Source: Acorus gramineus (lineage: Eukaryota > Streptophyta > Magnoliopsida > Acorales > Acoraceae). Taken from it: 64,000 nucleotides of DNA. The notes beneath the pieces are model-generated. The model had not been told where the DNA came from. It saw nothing but the letters and a program-made list of their open reading frames with translations, and made no database searches. Every line of letters begins with the position of its first letter. Within the stretch, counting starts at the first letter, position 1. The stretch is from NCBI GenBank assembly GCA_030737835.1, contig JAUJYN010000081.1, forward strand, positions 124,001-188,000, read 5' to 3'. Of the stretch, positions 1-14,110 are shown one piece after another. Both the position numbers and the translations under genes were made by a program.

Positions 1-14
1 GCCAAAGCCTCCAT
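1..14 (-). CDS. possible N-terminus of a gene running off the left edge
   Basis: On the minus strand an ATG at position 14 opens the frame M-E-A-L and leaves the window. Upstream of it (15-110 read in reverse) lies a CT-rich stretch typical of a plant 5' UTR. Only four codons are visible, so the product cannot be named, and the call rests on leader composition and start context. A chance ATG is quite possible. Confidence 0.25.
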
Positions 15-254
15 TGATTCCGTTAAAGAGAGGAAGAAAAACAGATGGGGATTGGGCGGCGGAGGAGAGTGAGAGGAGCGAATTTGGAGGGGTAATAGTG
101 TTCGGAGGGAATTTATGGTCGCCGTGAATTCAGCCAATCGGATTGGTTTTTCGCTGATTTTAGAAAAAGAATAATGTTATCTTGTTCCGGCGGATCTTTC
201 TATATTGGTCCCCTCGATTTTTTTTTTTTTTTTGTTGGGGAAGGGGGCGCTGGC

Positions 255-786
255 TAGGGGTGGTAAACGAGTCGAACGAGCCGAGCTTTGACCTGCTCAG
301 GCTCGGCTCGTTTAGTATCAGGCTCGGCTCGGGCTCGGCTCAGCTCAGGAACGAGCTTCATTTTGTGTTCAAGCTCGGCTCGTTGGGCTCGTGAAAAGCT
401 CGGTTAAAGCTCGGCTCGGCTCGTTTGTTAAACAAGCCAAGCTGAAGCTCGAATCAAGGCTCGACTCGAGCTCGTTTAGCTAAAAAAAATCTTATTTAGC
501 ATTTAAGAAGTCACATTTCATAAATCACAACACCTTATACATGTGAAAGTAACATAAGTTCGGGCTCGGGCTCGGGCTCGGCTCGGGCTCGGCTCGTTAA
601 CCTTTTTTCAGTTAAGTAAACGAGCTCGTCTAGGCTCGGGCTCGACTCGGGCTCGGCTCGTTTACAAACCGAGCTTTAAAAATTGTTCAAGCTCGGCTCG
701 TTTGTCTAATCGAACGAGCCTGAGCGAGCTTTAACCGAGCTGAGCCCGAGCCGAGCCCGAGCTGCTCGGCTCGTTTACCAGCCCTA
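255..786. mobile_element. hAT-type MITE rich in GCTCGGCTCG repeats
   Basis: The ends are inverted: TAGGGGTGGTAAACGAG at the left and the complement of TAGGGCTGGTAAACGAG at the right. The flanks gcgctggc (247-254) and gcgctggg (787-794) are an 8-bp target duplication with one mismatch, as expected for hAT elements. The interior is a foldback-like series of GCTCGGCTCG and CGAGCCGAGC motifs in both orientations and could fold into long stems. No coding capacity is present; it would depend on a hAT transposase elsewhere. Confidence 0.8.
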
Positions 787-1647
787 GCGCTGGGGGCTCT
801 GATTCCCATGGGAGATATTTTGCATATAACCCCATAAATGATTCTCTAATTATGGAAGGTGTTATATCTAAAATGTACATGGGAAATGACATATTCACTT
901 CTTAATGTAACCCTAATAGTTTTGAATATTTGTTAAATTATATATGTATATCCATTTAATGATGTAAATGTTATAATAAAAAGTGGCTTAAAAAATTTAA
1001 TTTCATTTAATTTAGTTTTTCACACACTACATTAGTGGTATATATAATGTACTAGGACAGACGGCTAAGAAACGTCTCTAAGTTGCAAACAAGATAGCTA
1101 AATGGATAAAAGTATAACAATGTCCAAAACTACTTTGTTGCGACGACTCCACGGTACTTACTAAATCAATGACTTATTGTGAGTTTTAAAAGCCGGATGA
1201 GAGTGAATATATCATCTTATCTAGTGGAAAAATTAACATGTAACAAAAACAACAATAGATGTCAATATATGCACATTCGTTTTCAGTTTATATAGCATTG
1301 TTGGATGTTGGACTGTTTGTTTACTAGTACTAGACACAATCTCAAACATACAGTAACAATTCACAACTAATACTAGATGCATTTGAGTTGATGTGAACAC
1401 AAAATAGATTACGGGCACAATGAACTATTTTTTTTCACCTGTACCCACTAGTTTATGAATCATTCAGTCACCTTTTTAGTTGCAATATAATCATTTTTGT
1501 AATTGATACACATCAACTTGCATCATGGTTTATCATCACTGGACCATTTTCCAAGAAAATGTACCACCCAGTCAACTAGCACCCCCTCATTGTAAATGAT
1601 AACCAATTATCAAATCTTCGGGCATCAATCTTAAAAATAAAAAAAAA
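787..1647. other. AT-rich intergenic DNA
   Basis: Apart from the 8-bp hAT target duplication at 787-794, no gene, RNA or clear element is visible. The short open frames here lack coding character. Confidence 0.6.
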
Positions 1648-2137
1648 AAAATCCATATAACCCCCTGTAAACTACCCGAAAACCATAAAACCACCCGAAT
1701 TTTTTTAAAGTCCATGTAACCCCTCTTAAACATTTATGTAAATCCGAATAGACCTCTGCATTAAATTTTCGTTGACAGATTATAAATATTAAGCATATAT
1801 TCTATTTAGTAAACTCTGACTAAAAACACAGTTATCAAAAATCATTTGTAATGTGTTAAAAATGTAAAACATTCTCTATAATGATGATTTTACCCCTCTA
1901 AATAAAGTTGTATAATCTACTCAGATGGGTAACACATTGCATATGGTTTTTGATATACTATGTTTTCAGTTAAAGTTAACCAAACTGAATATTCACAAAA
2001 TATTCTTCATCTGTCAACAGAAGTTTAACTCGAGGGATTATTTGAATTTACATAAGTGTTTTTAGATGAACTTTATGAAAAGTCAAGGAGTTACATGGAT
2101 TTAAGGCAGTTTACAGGGGTTATTTGGATTTTCCCCC
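1648..2137. mobile_element. Mutator-like MITE, copy 1
   Basis: The left end AATCCATATAACCCC and right end GGGGTTATTTGGATT form an inverted pair, and the next roughly ten bases (ctgtaaactRcc) also match in inverse. The interior is non-coding and alignable by eye with 13668-14110, including shared blocks around ttgacagatta and gtgttaaaaatg. A poly-G run at about 2149-2168 follows the right end. The superfamily is inferred from the general look of such MITEs; no clean 9-bp target duplication was found. Confidence 0.6.
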
Positions 2138-3480
<1,343 letters not shown>

Positions 3481-3513
3481 AAAAATGTGGCTTAGAGAGA
3501 GAGAGAGAGAGAG

Positions 3514-6500
3514 TTACCCCCCTTCGCCCGAAGCCACAACCACAGTTTCCTTCAAAGCCACTGCTACAGAAGGTGCGGTCCCTTCGATCGAACCCTCATT
3601 TTCTTCCACATCAGGGAACACCTCGGACTGCAACGATGGTGCAATGTTCCTGATGTGTAGCCATGTGAGCTCCCAGAGGGAGTCCCCTCCAATGGCAGCG
3701 GCCTTCTTCACGAGCACACCATTCGCTTTCATCACCAACACCATGTTCTTTAGCAGTTCTGGCACCAGCTCCTGCAACCTTTCGCTCCTCTTCCCCCTCA
3801 CCTTCGCCTTCATGTACTTCTCCATCCTCCCCAGTACCCCGAGCCACACTTTCCGCAGCACCCCTCCTCCTCCACCCATCACCATCATCTCCTTCAGCCA
3901 GTGCAGGAACGCCTTGGAGATCAGCTTCATCGCCTGGAGGAGCGTGCCCTCCATGTTGCGGTAGTCCTTCGGGGAGTGCCCCATCGCGATATCGAGCAGC
4001 TCATCGAGCAGACTGAACAAAACGGGGTCGAATATCTGCGTCCATGAAGAGGGTCGAAGGGTCACCCCATGCACATTGACGGCGCAGCGCTGGAGGCAGG
4101 TGACCGCGTGGTTGCGGACATCCTCCCGCTGGTCCAAGCAGAAGTTCTTCAGCCCTGTTACGAGCTGCACCCAGGAGCTCCCAAACTCCTCGTTCTCCCC
4201 CTCACCAAGCTCCGTGACCCACCGGGAGATGCATGCGGCTGACCCCTCAATTAGGTCAAGTGCACGCACTGACCGCTCCGACGGCACAACTGGAGAAATG
4301 GCAAACTGCCTCGCGACCTCCAAGGCGAGTTTGTAGGTATCCGGGGTGAGGTGCCGGCCACCACCATCAGTGATGATGAACTCCAAAGCCTCGAAACCCG
4401 GCTCAGACGCCTCCAGGTGGCGGGAAGTCGCAGACAGCAGGGATATGATCATCTTCCACCCGCTGTTGGACTTGATGAGGTCCGCATTCGCTTTCACGAG
4501 CCGGGCAACCTCCACAGTGATGTTCTCGCAATAAGCGTCCGCCACCCTCGCATCCAGCTTCAGCACCAGCTGGAGCGACATCACGAGGTCCTCGGCCAGG
4601 TTTTCCTTGTATGGCAGAAGGCGCTGGCAGATGCGGAGCAGGCCGAAGACGGCGCGTTCCACAAGGGTGCAGGGCATCATGGTGGTCTTGATGATGTTCG
4701 AGATGTGGGCGATCACGTCGTTCCAGAGGACCCTGATCCTATCCCGATTGTTGAGGGTGATCGCTATCAGCAGCTCGAGGCAGAACACAGCAGTGTCCTC
4801 ATCCTCAGGTGAGGAGTGATGGCCCATCGACCCCTTTTGGGATCGGCTCGCGGCATTGATGAGGGCCTTAGCGAGGTGGAGGAGGGAGTCTGCATGCAGG
4901 AACTTGCTCTCGGTGAAGATGCTGTCTATGTGGCACTTCTGTATTGTTTGGATGGTTCGCTGATGTGCTGCCAACTGCTGCTCCGTCGGCTGCGACCTTG
5001 GCTCCTCAGCATCCAGTGACAGCAGCTGACTGAACCTACCCATCAACCCCGATGACCTTCGTGGCGTCCCCATCGCAACCGCAGGAACATGTTGGGGCAC
5101 GGATCCCAATGCGCTCGTTGCCAGTACTGGTCTTCCACCGTGTGTCGTCTCTGATGAAGATGTGGTGGTGGTGGATGAGGTGGGTGTGGGTGAGTCTGCA
5201 TCATCAGCCGCATCACTCGCCACACGTGCTGGGAGGAGACCGAGCTTGTGCAATCTCAATATGCAATCCAATATGTTCCTCCACCCCGTGCGGATGTAGT
5301 CACCATACGCATTTGCGATCGTGAAGACAGTCTCGGTTGCCATCCTCGCCTTTGAGTCATCACCGAAGGCCATCACAGGCTCATCGACGGCAGAGGGGTT
5401 CAAAAGGGTTGTGAACTTGCACAGGGACACGACAAGGTCATCAAGCACGTCCTCGAGATGGTGGCAGGCTGAGATCTTTGCGATGGCATGGAAACCCTCA
5501 TTGCACATGCGGAACACCTCCTCGTGCTCTGCATTGTCAAACACTACCGAGATGGCTGCAATAGTTGGGCCTGACATGATGGCAAACATGTCACGGTCAA
5601 GATGGGCTCCGGATCCACATGTGAGGAATGGGGTGGTCCGCCTCAACTTGCGCATCAGGTCAACCCAGCGGCTAGGAGTCATCTCGGCGAACCCAGCTCC
5701 TTGTTCAGGGATCGTGCGGATCTCATTCTGGCAGATGGACTGGTAGAGCTCGGATAAGAATTCCCGAGGGAGATCGCTCCCATCATTGATTCGCCGGTTG
5801 TTGCGAATGAAGTCCTCCTCCGTCATCTTCTTCTTGACCTGCACGTTGTGCTGGTCTGTGTTGAGCATGATGAGCGAGTATGACAGGAGCAGCGCCGCAT
5901 CTTTGTTGGCGAGGATCTGTGTGGACTGCTCGTAGTACCTCTCCGAGAATGCTTCAAGGACCCTCTGTATCTTCTGCGACTCCCCCGGAAGCCGAAATGT
6001 CTCCAAGAAGAGCCTCAATGCAGTGTCCAGATTCATGTCCTGGAAGTCAAAGGTCCTTGCAAACTCATGAAGGACCTGGACGCAGAACTCATCGTGGTTT
6101 CCCAAAAAGTCTCCCACCAGGTTTTTGTCCAGCCCTGCCGTGTAACGGAAAAAACATGCCACACTCTGAGGGTCAAGCTTCTCAGGCAAGAGGTGGATTC
6201 CCTGCAGAAACTCCAAACCCTTCTTCGGATCACGGTTGAAGTGATCTGCTCCAATCATCAGCCGCCTCTTGATGTACTTCCTACGACGGACAAACTGGAT
6301 CCAGTGGTCTGGGTCAGAGTAGTTCTCACACTTCACCATCCAGAATGGGCTGTACTCCTCGATCCTTACAGCCGCCCTATCATAGACGGGAGTTGGGGAA
6401 TTTCCAACCCTCTCAGCCATACCCTGGATGACAGCAATCAGTCCTTCAAGGGCGAGCACATGCATGGTGGAGAGAGGGCATTTCACAGGGAATGCGCTTT

Positions 6501-8015
6501 TTGATAAGAGGTTTGTGAGTTCCTCGAATACGTTGCTGCATGTGATGTCACAGTCAAAGTTGGCGTACATCTCCTTCATGAATGCCTTCTGACGGCAGAA
6601 ATCAACTAGAGCCTCCATTGCTACCTCCTGCTGCTGGTATGAGGCCCCATATCGGCTCTGTGCCAGCCTTAATATGACACATGTAAAGAAAGCCTCAAAC
6701 TGCAGCTTGAGTTGCGCAAGGAGATGATGGTAGAGATTCAACACTATGTTGGACACCATTGACAGGATCAGCGGGCTCATTGACAGGCCGAACTGCATGA
6801 GGTTGCGAAACAGCTCATCCTGCACCAGGGAGAGCAGCTTCGGATGCCGACTGATTGACGAGCCACCCAGCTCAATCACGGAGTTGATCAGCCCCAACGC
6901 GAACAAGGGGACATCCTCATCATATGTGATCTGATTCATCCTTGGGCCCATCTCAATGTGCTCTGCTGCGTTCAAGAGGGAGCACAGGAAGTGGAATATC
7001 TCCACCATGCAAGGGATCCCGTACGGGTCTAGTGTCAGGTCAGAGTCACTGGATGCCATAGGCCCATTAAGACTAACAACCGTCCCTACTGGGATATCAT
7101 CTGAAGTTTTTGCATAAAAGCCATCAAGTCCATTTCCATTGTCTAATTGATTGACCCCAAGTACATGATCCTTTTCCAGCCCACCCAGCTGCACAAAAAA
7201 AGATTCCTGCTCAAAAAAGCAAATAATTTGGAAGCATCAACAGATTGATAAAACTATATTAATACCTCTGCTTTCCCAGAAGGGCCACCTCCATTGACCA
7301 AACGTTGATCTGGTTGGTGTTCTTCGACAACATTCGGCAGGTGAGAGAATATGCACTGGATGAGTTCCTGCATTGTGTAACGGGAGATCCTCTGCAGCAG
7401 CTCCCCTTTTGTCCCGGCTTGGTGAACTATGCGGAAGCACGTGTTGACAATAGTGAGCACATGCTGGTTGCTCAGCACGGAAGACACCTTGCTCTTCATG
7501 CACACCAGTAGCACCTGGAGTATCTTCATCAGCACCGCCTCCTCGGATGCTGGGTCAGACACCTCAAAACGACAGCTAGTCACCGTCTCCACTACAGACC
7601 GCATTGCTCCATCCACATTCACAGTGCTCAGGTCAAACATGTCAAGTGACAATATCTTGTAGACAGATGCAAGTGCAACAACAGTGATGGGAGCAGTGGT
7701 TTCTTCAGAGCGGATCACATCCAAGAAAGGTCGGAGGTATAGAGTGGGGTTGATCGCATGCCATTGGTGCTGCTCCCATGAGAAGATCTGCCTCCGCAAT
7801 GCCTTCAATGATTGAATGAGTGGGTGCTCCAGCTGGTCATCACCAGCCATGTACCGGCCTCCCCATCTAACATTTCTCCTCATAATTGCCAGGACGGCAG
7901 CCACTTCAGAATTAACCATGCAAGCCAAAGCGGCTCGATTGGTATTAGACTCCATCTCATCAGGAGGCTCTTCTTCTATTGCCTTTATTCCAGACTGCAG
8001 TTTCATACGACCCAT
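3514..8015 (-). CDS. GNOM-like: ARF guanine-nucleotide exchange factor, GNOM/GBF type
   Basis: Large ARF-GEF that loads GTP on ARF GTPases at endosome/Golgi membranes. In Arabidopsis GNOM drives recycling of PIN auxin carriers and embryo polarity. Coding exon 1 is 8015-7266 (250 codons) and exon 2 is 7206-3514 (TAA). The intron is phase 0, GT-AG; a second in-frame acceptor at 7191 would drop five residues. The predicted length is 1480 aa, against about 1450 for Arabidopsis GNOM. The N-terminus MGRMKLQSGIKAIEEEP and the block MRRNVRWGGRYMAGDDQLEH are GNOM signatures of the DCB domain. Sec7 spans about 556-745, with catalytic Glu659 in FRLPGES and Met697 in SLIMLNTDQHN. A Ser/Thr-rich linker (about 925-950) precedes the long HDS-repeat C-terminus. 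The start is the first in-frame ATG and matches the family. No frame damage is seen. Confidence 0.95.
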
Positions 8016-8248
8016 ATAATATGGTGATGATGAACAACTAGATGCTCCCAAATGTCACAAATGGAATGACAAATTTAATACTAGTGCCCAGTTGGAGTAG
8101 GGGCTCTATTTCAAGCTAGACAAATGAAAATTTTATGTACTCCTCTCAGAAGATCACAATTACCAATTTACTCATGAAGAAGGCATAGGAATCAGCTTCA
8201 TGGGATTCTCATAACAAGCTTAATAACCCAGTTAACCCTTTGAATGAC
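8016..8248 (-). promoter_or_regulatory. predicted 5' UTR part of GNOM-like exon 2, with uORFs
   Basis: A strong acceptor, TTTTCTTTGCAG preceded by a T-rich tract on the minus strand, would begin an exon at 8248 that runs unbroken into the ATG at 8015. This leader would hold three short overlapping uORFs: 8212-8198 (4 codons plus stop), 8201-8172 (9 plus stop) and 8175-8146 (9 plus stop). If a later acceptor near 8047 is used instead, the uORFs would be absent. No transcript evidence is available. Confidence 0.5.
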
Positions 8249-11200
8249 CTGCAAAGAAAAATACAAAAAAAAAAAAAAATCAATATTGCCAAACATATTA
8301 TTACTAATTACTGGCATATTTATTCTAGACTCCCACAGCCTAAGCTAGGCATAATTGCCCACTCATCATCTGAATTCTAAATTCTCACACTCTAAAATAG
8401 ACATAATTGCTCTCCCTTTGTTGTATACAATAATACAACTTGAACAAAGTGCTTTCTGAAATAATCAGCAGCCTATCATTTATAAAAGTAAAAAGCAAAT
8501 GCCATATCGCAAGATAACCAATAAATCCAGGTGCAGCATCACAGATCAATTCCAAAAGGCATGGATTAGAAACTTTCAAATAGATTGAATCAATGTATAT
8601 ATTACCAACAAACCCCTACATGTATGTGCAAGGTCACAGTCACAAATTTAGTTATCAAACACAATTGCCATAGAAAGTGATACTATTTTTGCATGACATG
8701 AATATTAATATATTAGCCATCTGAAGATAAATGAGATACATATTATAACACCCAGATACAACATATACTAATTGGGTAGCCCAAATGCTAGTTATGAACA
8801 AACATATTTTACTTTTGTCCGTTCTACATCTTAAAAAATATTGGAAATGAATGTGATTCAGTTTCCTGAAAGCATGATCAACTTTGCTGACATGGCAGTA
8901 AACAGGGTGGATAAATTTTGCTTTATCAACCAGGTAGTATCACAATTAAGCAGGAAAAAGTGAGTTAGATATTATATCTAATCAGATAATAAAAATGATA
9001 ATGATGCCACCTGACCTTGTTCATCCAACATCTTCTAATGATTGATGCACAATCAACTCATCTCTACATGTTGAGTTCAGAATCCTTAGGCAATTTTCTA
9101 TCAGTCAAAATTTGATAGAGCCTCTTTTCTACCATATGCACCAAATAGCATACTAAATTTTGTTTTAGTTGCACTACGAACCTTTAGATTCAGATCCATA
9201 CCTCCATATATCCAAAGTGGCATTTGTCCCTATTCACATAACCAGCATCAAATCATCCCATAGAACAATGACAAGGGCAATGATCATGATGTAATCAGTC
9301 AATTTGTTTGTTAGCATTCCAGATGGAAATATTTAAGAAGACACCTCATCTGGTCAATGAGACTTAAAAATCAATGATCATTACACAATCAATCCTCAAT
9401 CTGTTTATTAACTCTTTTTTTTCTCTATACTTATCATTTTTCTTTTCTTTTTATTTTTTATGTTTTGAAGACATACAAATACTTAACACTACTGACCACA
9501 TTGGTGAATAAGGAGTCAAATGTGACAATTCAAGACAATACAATCATTATGCACCGCAAAATTGCTATGGCAGAAGAATTTACAAAGAACTATGTCAAAT
9601 CCTTTTCCATTAATCCTGTGTCATTTAGTAACCCATCATCAAAAGAGTATATATATACATGCTGGGATGATAATTAGGTTTTCTAAATATTAATGAATGA
9701 CAAGATCCTCAAGAAAACCTATCAAATAAATAGAAAAAACACCTACCACAACGATTTCACATTTTTTTCCTAATCAAATAGGTATATCTGATACTATTCT
9801 CGATCCTTCTGAATTTGACTCAGCCACATAGCCAAAGAAAGAAATTCAACAAATTCAAGAGAAATAATATCTCATCAGAAAGGATAATTAATCCAATCAA
9901 ATTTCAAATGGTTTCCAGCTTACAACAATCCAATCAAGCATCATCCACCAAAAACAAATTCATCAAATCAAAACAACTCAAGAAACAAAAGAAAACACAG
10001 ACTTCACAAACTAACAGATAGCCCAAAAACTACATCTTAACCGATCAGAAAGAATCAAATAAATCTAGGTATGCATCATAAGTTTTTCTTTTTAAATGTA
10101 ATAATAAGAAAAATGCCAGGTAGGTAGTAATTCTTACGAGAGGATATGGAGGAATAGATGGATGTTCATTTTCTGACAGTGTGTTTAACTGCACTCTACA
10201 GAGTGACAGCTAACAGACATGTAATCGGTATGGCTTACATGTCTCTGGAGGAGGTAAGGCTAACTAGTACTCATGTACTGCCCTCTCTGATTTGGAGGTT
10301 TTATCTTCAAGAGCAGCTGTAAAATTCCATAATGTCAAAATTCACAGGGGAATGGAAGATTGGGACTTAGATATCTAAAGGAGAGGTTTTATGTGAATCT
10401 TTTTATGGTTGGTTGAGCAGGAACTGCCACTTGTTAATGTCACAACATCGAAACACAATAAGATTTGGTGCCCCAAAGTTCCTCTCAAAGCCCAAGATTT
10501 AATGTGGCTTTTACATCAAGAGAAACTTCTAACCAGAGTCCAAAAGGATAATGGACACCAGGTGCAGTAATGCAGATAGAGACGCCTGGTCCATTTGTTT
10601 ATCCTGTGATCTTTCTAAGCAAGTCTATGAAGGACTGGAGAGGCCTGCAATTTCAATGGGAGCCTAAACTCACCAGTGCAGAGGTGGGAAGGATAGGATG
10701 AATGAAAAAGAAGAGGGCAGAAAAATGTTTGCAATTTCTTCAAACCTCTGTGATTGTGTTAATTTGATTTTGGCGTGGACCCTCATTCGACCATTATGAG
10801 AGATCATGGTTTGGGAGATAATGTTCCACGGAGTTCTGTGGAAGTGGCCCCGAACAAAAGAGACGAGATAATGTTCCGCGGAGATCCCTCGTCTCCTTTG
10901 TTTGGGGCATCTTTCTTTAATAAGATTGCTCCTATATGTTCCTTCCAATGAATTTTATCTTCTTTCTTGCTCTTTACTTTTAATTTGATGTACGGAGATC
11001 CCTTGTCTCCTTTGTTCGAGGCATCTTTCTTTAATAAGATTGCTCCAATATGTTCCTCAAAAAAAAAAAAAAACAAACATGTTTGCAAGTGTAAATCATA
11101 GCCACTTCTATGCTCTGCAATATATTGTCTAGCAATTATGTTACATTCTGATGATCTTGTAATGCTCCAGGATTACAACAATATATTGTCCAGATTACCT

Positions 11201-12995
11201 ATCATCGGTTTCAAATATAAACCATGTTTTAGGTATATTACAGTTGTGTTTACATAAACCACTGACTATTCACTTCCGCCAGACAATGTGCGACTAAAGC
11301 ATGATGCAAGCACTCACATCATCACCCACATAGATCTATTGAGTTCTTGGCTAGCCCAGACTACCACATCCTTAATGGACCACATCGGACACCACCCTCC
11401 AATGAGCCATATGTCTCCCAGTGATCGACCCAACCCACCACATGGCAGACATGATCTAATACCAAATGTGACCCCTAGACTATCTTAGTGAACAAGATTA
11501 GACCATCAAATTTAGTATCAAAAACCTGTCAGCTACACAATGAATTAATAATAAGGGGCTCATGGGACATGAAGTGCTCGATCACCCGATCAACAGCTAC
11601 CCAATACCAATAATACTTGTAAAATCGTAAAATCGTAACTCCTAACAAAGAATCTTTATATCAGCCATTGAGCACCCCCCCCCCCCCCCCCCCTCCCCCC
11701 CGATCATCAGCCACATAAAGAAATGAAGGTCACACGAAAACTCTACCAAAACATTCTCTGAGATATAGTTTTGACTTCCTGACAATGGCTTTAATCAGGA
11801 TTCCATTAATTAAACCAATGACATTTTCAATATTACACAGTTGTCTAAATCAATTACTGGTTTTCAATCAACTGAATCAAGGAATATAACAGTGTAGAAA
11901 TCATGTATTTTAAAATATTTTGCAAGGATACCTTGATATATCAGTAGAATAGTCTTTGTTTTTAATACGTAGAATTGACATTTCCAGATGCATGAGAAAT
12001 TTATATGTAATCCTTCCTCAACCACAGAGCAAGTGTCCACTAATAATCTCACCAGAGAGATTAAATATTTCTGCCAATACATTATTTCATGCACCATAAC
12101 CCAGCGTGTAAAAGAATAGGGCAAGTTGTTCATTAAACTCTTTAAATCCAGAAGATGACCTTCTTAATCAATATAATATGTAACTTAAAGAATGCCGATA
12201 TTATAAATAAAAATTTTGGTACACCAGGCTTCATGAACTTGCACCAATTTTAGTAGTATACATGTTTATCGCATAAAATGGTAAAACAAGGTCTGTACAA
12301 CAATGGTTCGATTTAGTTACTCATCCCAATCCATTAAAAAAATGTGCAAGCAGAGACAATTTTTCCAAAGGAGCTGGGTGGCTGACCAAAATGAAGGGGG
12401 CAAACCGACAAAGCAGCATAATTTTCACAAATTCACAATGCCAAAAAATAAATATCACTTGTGTAGTTAAATAAAAAAATGGAAAGTATTTTTTTTTTTT
12501 TCCAAAGAATTGCCCAAGCCAACAACTTACAGATTTAGCAGGATTGAACCTATGATTTGCTAGTCAAATCAACAAAAAAATGCTCCAATTTCCACAAATT
12601 CAGAGGATCTGATGCTGTAAAGGCTTAATCTTGTAATTGTTCAACAGAAAGGAAAAAAAAAAAACTATAGAAATGATCGAGGATGTTTTGCTTGTTAATT
12701 TTTTTCCCCAGAAATTGATGGTAGTGGTTCAAATCACGATCTCAAAGAGAATCCCCCTCGCATTTTCAACTAAAATCGTGTCCATAAAAAACGATTGAAG
12801 AGATCTAAAACAAAGAAGCAAACACAGTGAATCAATCAGAGTTCATAGAGATTTTAAAATATAAAAAAAAGCCCGATCGAATCCAACAAAGATCCAAAGA
12901 ACCAAACGAATGAACGGAGGATCTGAAAAACAAGAGCTCACTTTTGAATCGATCAGTCCCACGATCGACCAGGAAGATGTAATTCGAAGCATTAC
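8249..12995 (-). other. probable 4.7-kb intron in the GNOM-like 5' UTR
   Basis: The interval is AT-rich and without coding frames. It is bounded by a good donor on the minus strand (CCTGAG|GTAATG, exon end at 12996) and the acceptor at 8249. It contains an imperfect direct duplication (10880-11057), a poly-C run (about 11672-11700) and scattered A/T tracts. A leader intron is known for GNOM genes, so this reading is plausible. An unannotated gene or element inside it cannot be excluded. Confidence 0.5.
10880..11057. repeat. direct duplication, about 64-bp units, spacing 114 bp
   Basis: Positions 10880-10943 and 10994-11057 are nearly the same, both reading ggagatccc(t)(c/t)gtctcc and continuing through catctttctttaataagattgctcc. 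Just upstream, gagataatgttcc(a/g)cgga also occurs twice (about 10817 and 10865). The open frame across it is a product of the repeat, not a gene. Confidence 0.75.
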
Positions 12996-13170
12996 CTCAG
13001 GCGGACCTTCACGAGTCCCTCCTGGACAACCCCTTCGCGGATCTCCTTCTCTGTCTCCCCTTTCAGCCTCTCCACTTTCACGGCCCAGCGAGAGAGGCAG
13101 TTTGAGAGAGAGAGAGAGAGGACGACGACGAGGAGGACGAGATCGAGAAGTAAAGAAGACGAGAGAGTAG
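12996..13170 (-). promoter_or_regulatory. probable non-coding first exon and promoter-proximal region of the GNOM-like gene
   Basis: Read on the minus strand the segment is strongly CT-rich (CTCTCTCTCTCTCTC, CGTCGTCGTCC), typical of plant leaders, and ends in the donor CCTGAG|GTAATGC at 12996/12995. No certain TATA box was fixed; AT-rich sequence lies upstream at 13170-13260. Confidence 0.45.
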
Positions 13171-13667
13171 AAAATTTTAACTGGAGATCCCTAGGTGGAC
13201 CTCAGTGAAAATAATATAGAAAATTTAATTCCAGATTTTCTTAAGAAAAAAAAAAAAAAAATGTTATGCTCAATCTCCGTAAGCTACGTAAATTCAATTA
13301 TATTTTCAGTGTGTAACTTTTTAAATTATTATTTTATTTTTTAAAATAAATAAATTTAACAATTGAAAAAACTAACAAACAATTATTTTTAAAAAATTGA
13401 GCTTAAAATATAAAATTTTAAGAATCTCACTATTTCAATTGCATATTCAAATACAACCTCAATCAATTTTTTAATCGAAAGGCAGAGTGCACATGTTTTT
13501 TTTTTTTAATCACTATTTATTTTTATAAAAAGCAATATATATATTTTGATTAATTGAATGATGTTATTTGTAAAAAAAATAAAAAAAATCTAAAATGAGT
13601 GGATGGGATAACAAGATATGTTATGGACCGTAAATTATTAAATATAACAATACCATTATTTTTTAGC

Positions 13668-14110
13668 GAAAAATCTATATAACTTATGTAAATTTTTCAA
13701 TATCCATATAACCCCTTGACTTTTTTTAAAGTCCATATAATCTTGTGAAAACACATAAGTAAATTTGAATAGACCCCCTGACTTAAATTTTTGTTGACAG
13801 ATTAAGATTATTCTGTAAATATTTTGTTTGGTTAACCCTAGTTAAAAATATAGTATAATAACAACCCCTCACAGTGTGTTAAAAATGCAAACATTTTAAC
13901 ACATTGTAGTGGTTTTTTAGTGTATTGTGTTTTCAGTTAGGGCTAACTAAATAAAATGTTCACAAAATAATCATCATCTATTAACAAAAATTTTATTCAA
14001 GGGATTATTTGGATTTATTAGGTGTTTTCAGGGGGTTATATGGATTATAAGAAAAGTCATGGGGTTATATGGATTTAAATCAGATTTCAGGGGTTGTATG
14101 GATTTTTCCC
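13668..14110. mobile_element. Mutator-like MITE, copy 2
   Basis: Its ends read aaaaatctatataac and ttgtatggatttttccc, inverse to each other with some drift. The interior carries the same ordered blocks as 1648-2137, such as aaagtccatataa, ttgttgacagattaa and ttttcagttag. It has no coding capacity. Confidence 0.6.

Noticed and set aside
8385-12133. Small frames within the proposed GNOM leader intron
   Set aside because: AT-rich composition, no domain or conserved motif, and no splice-consistent partners.
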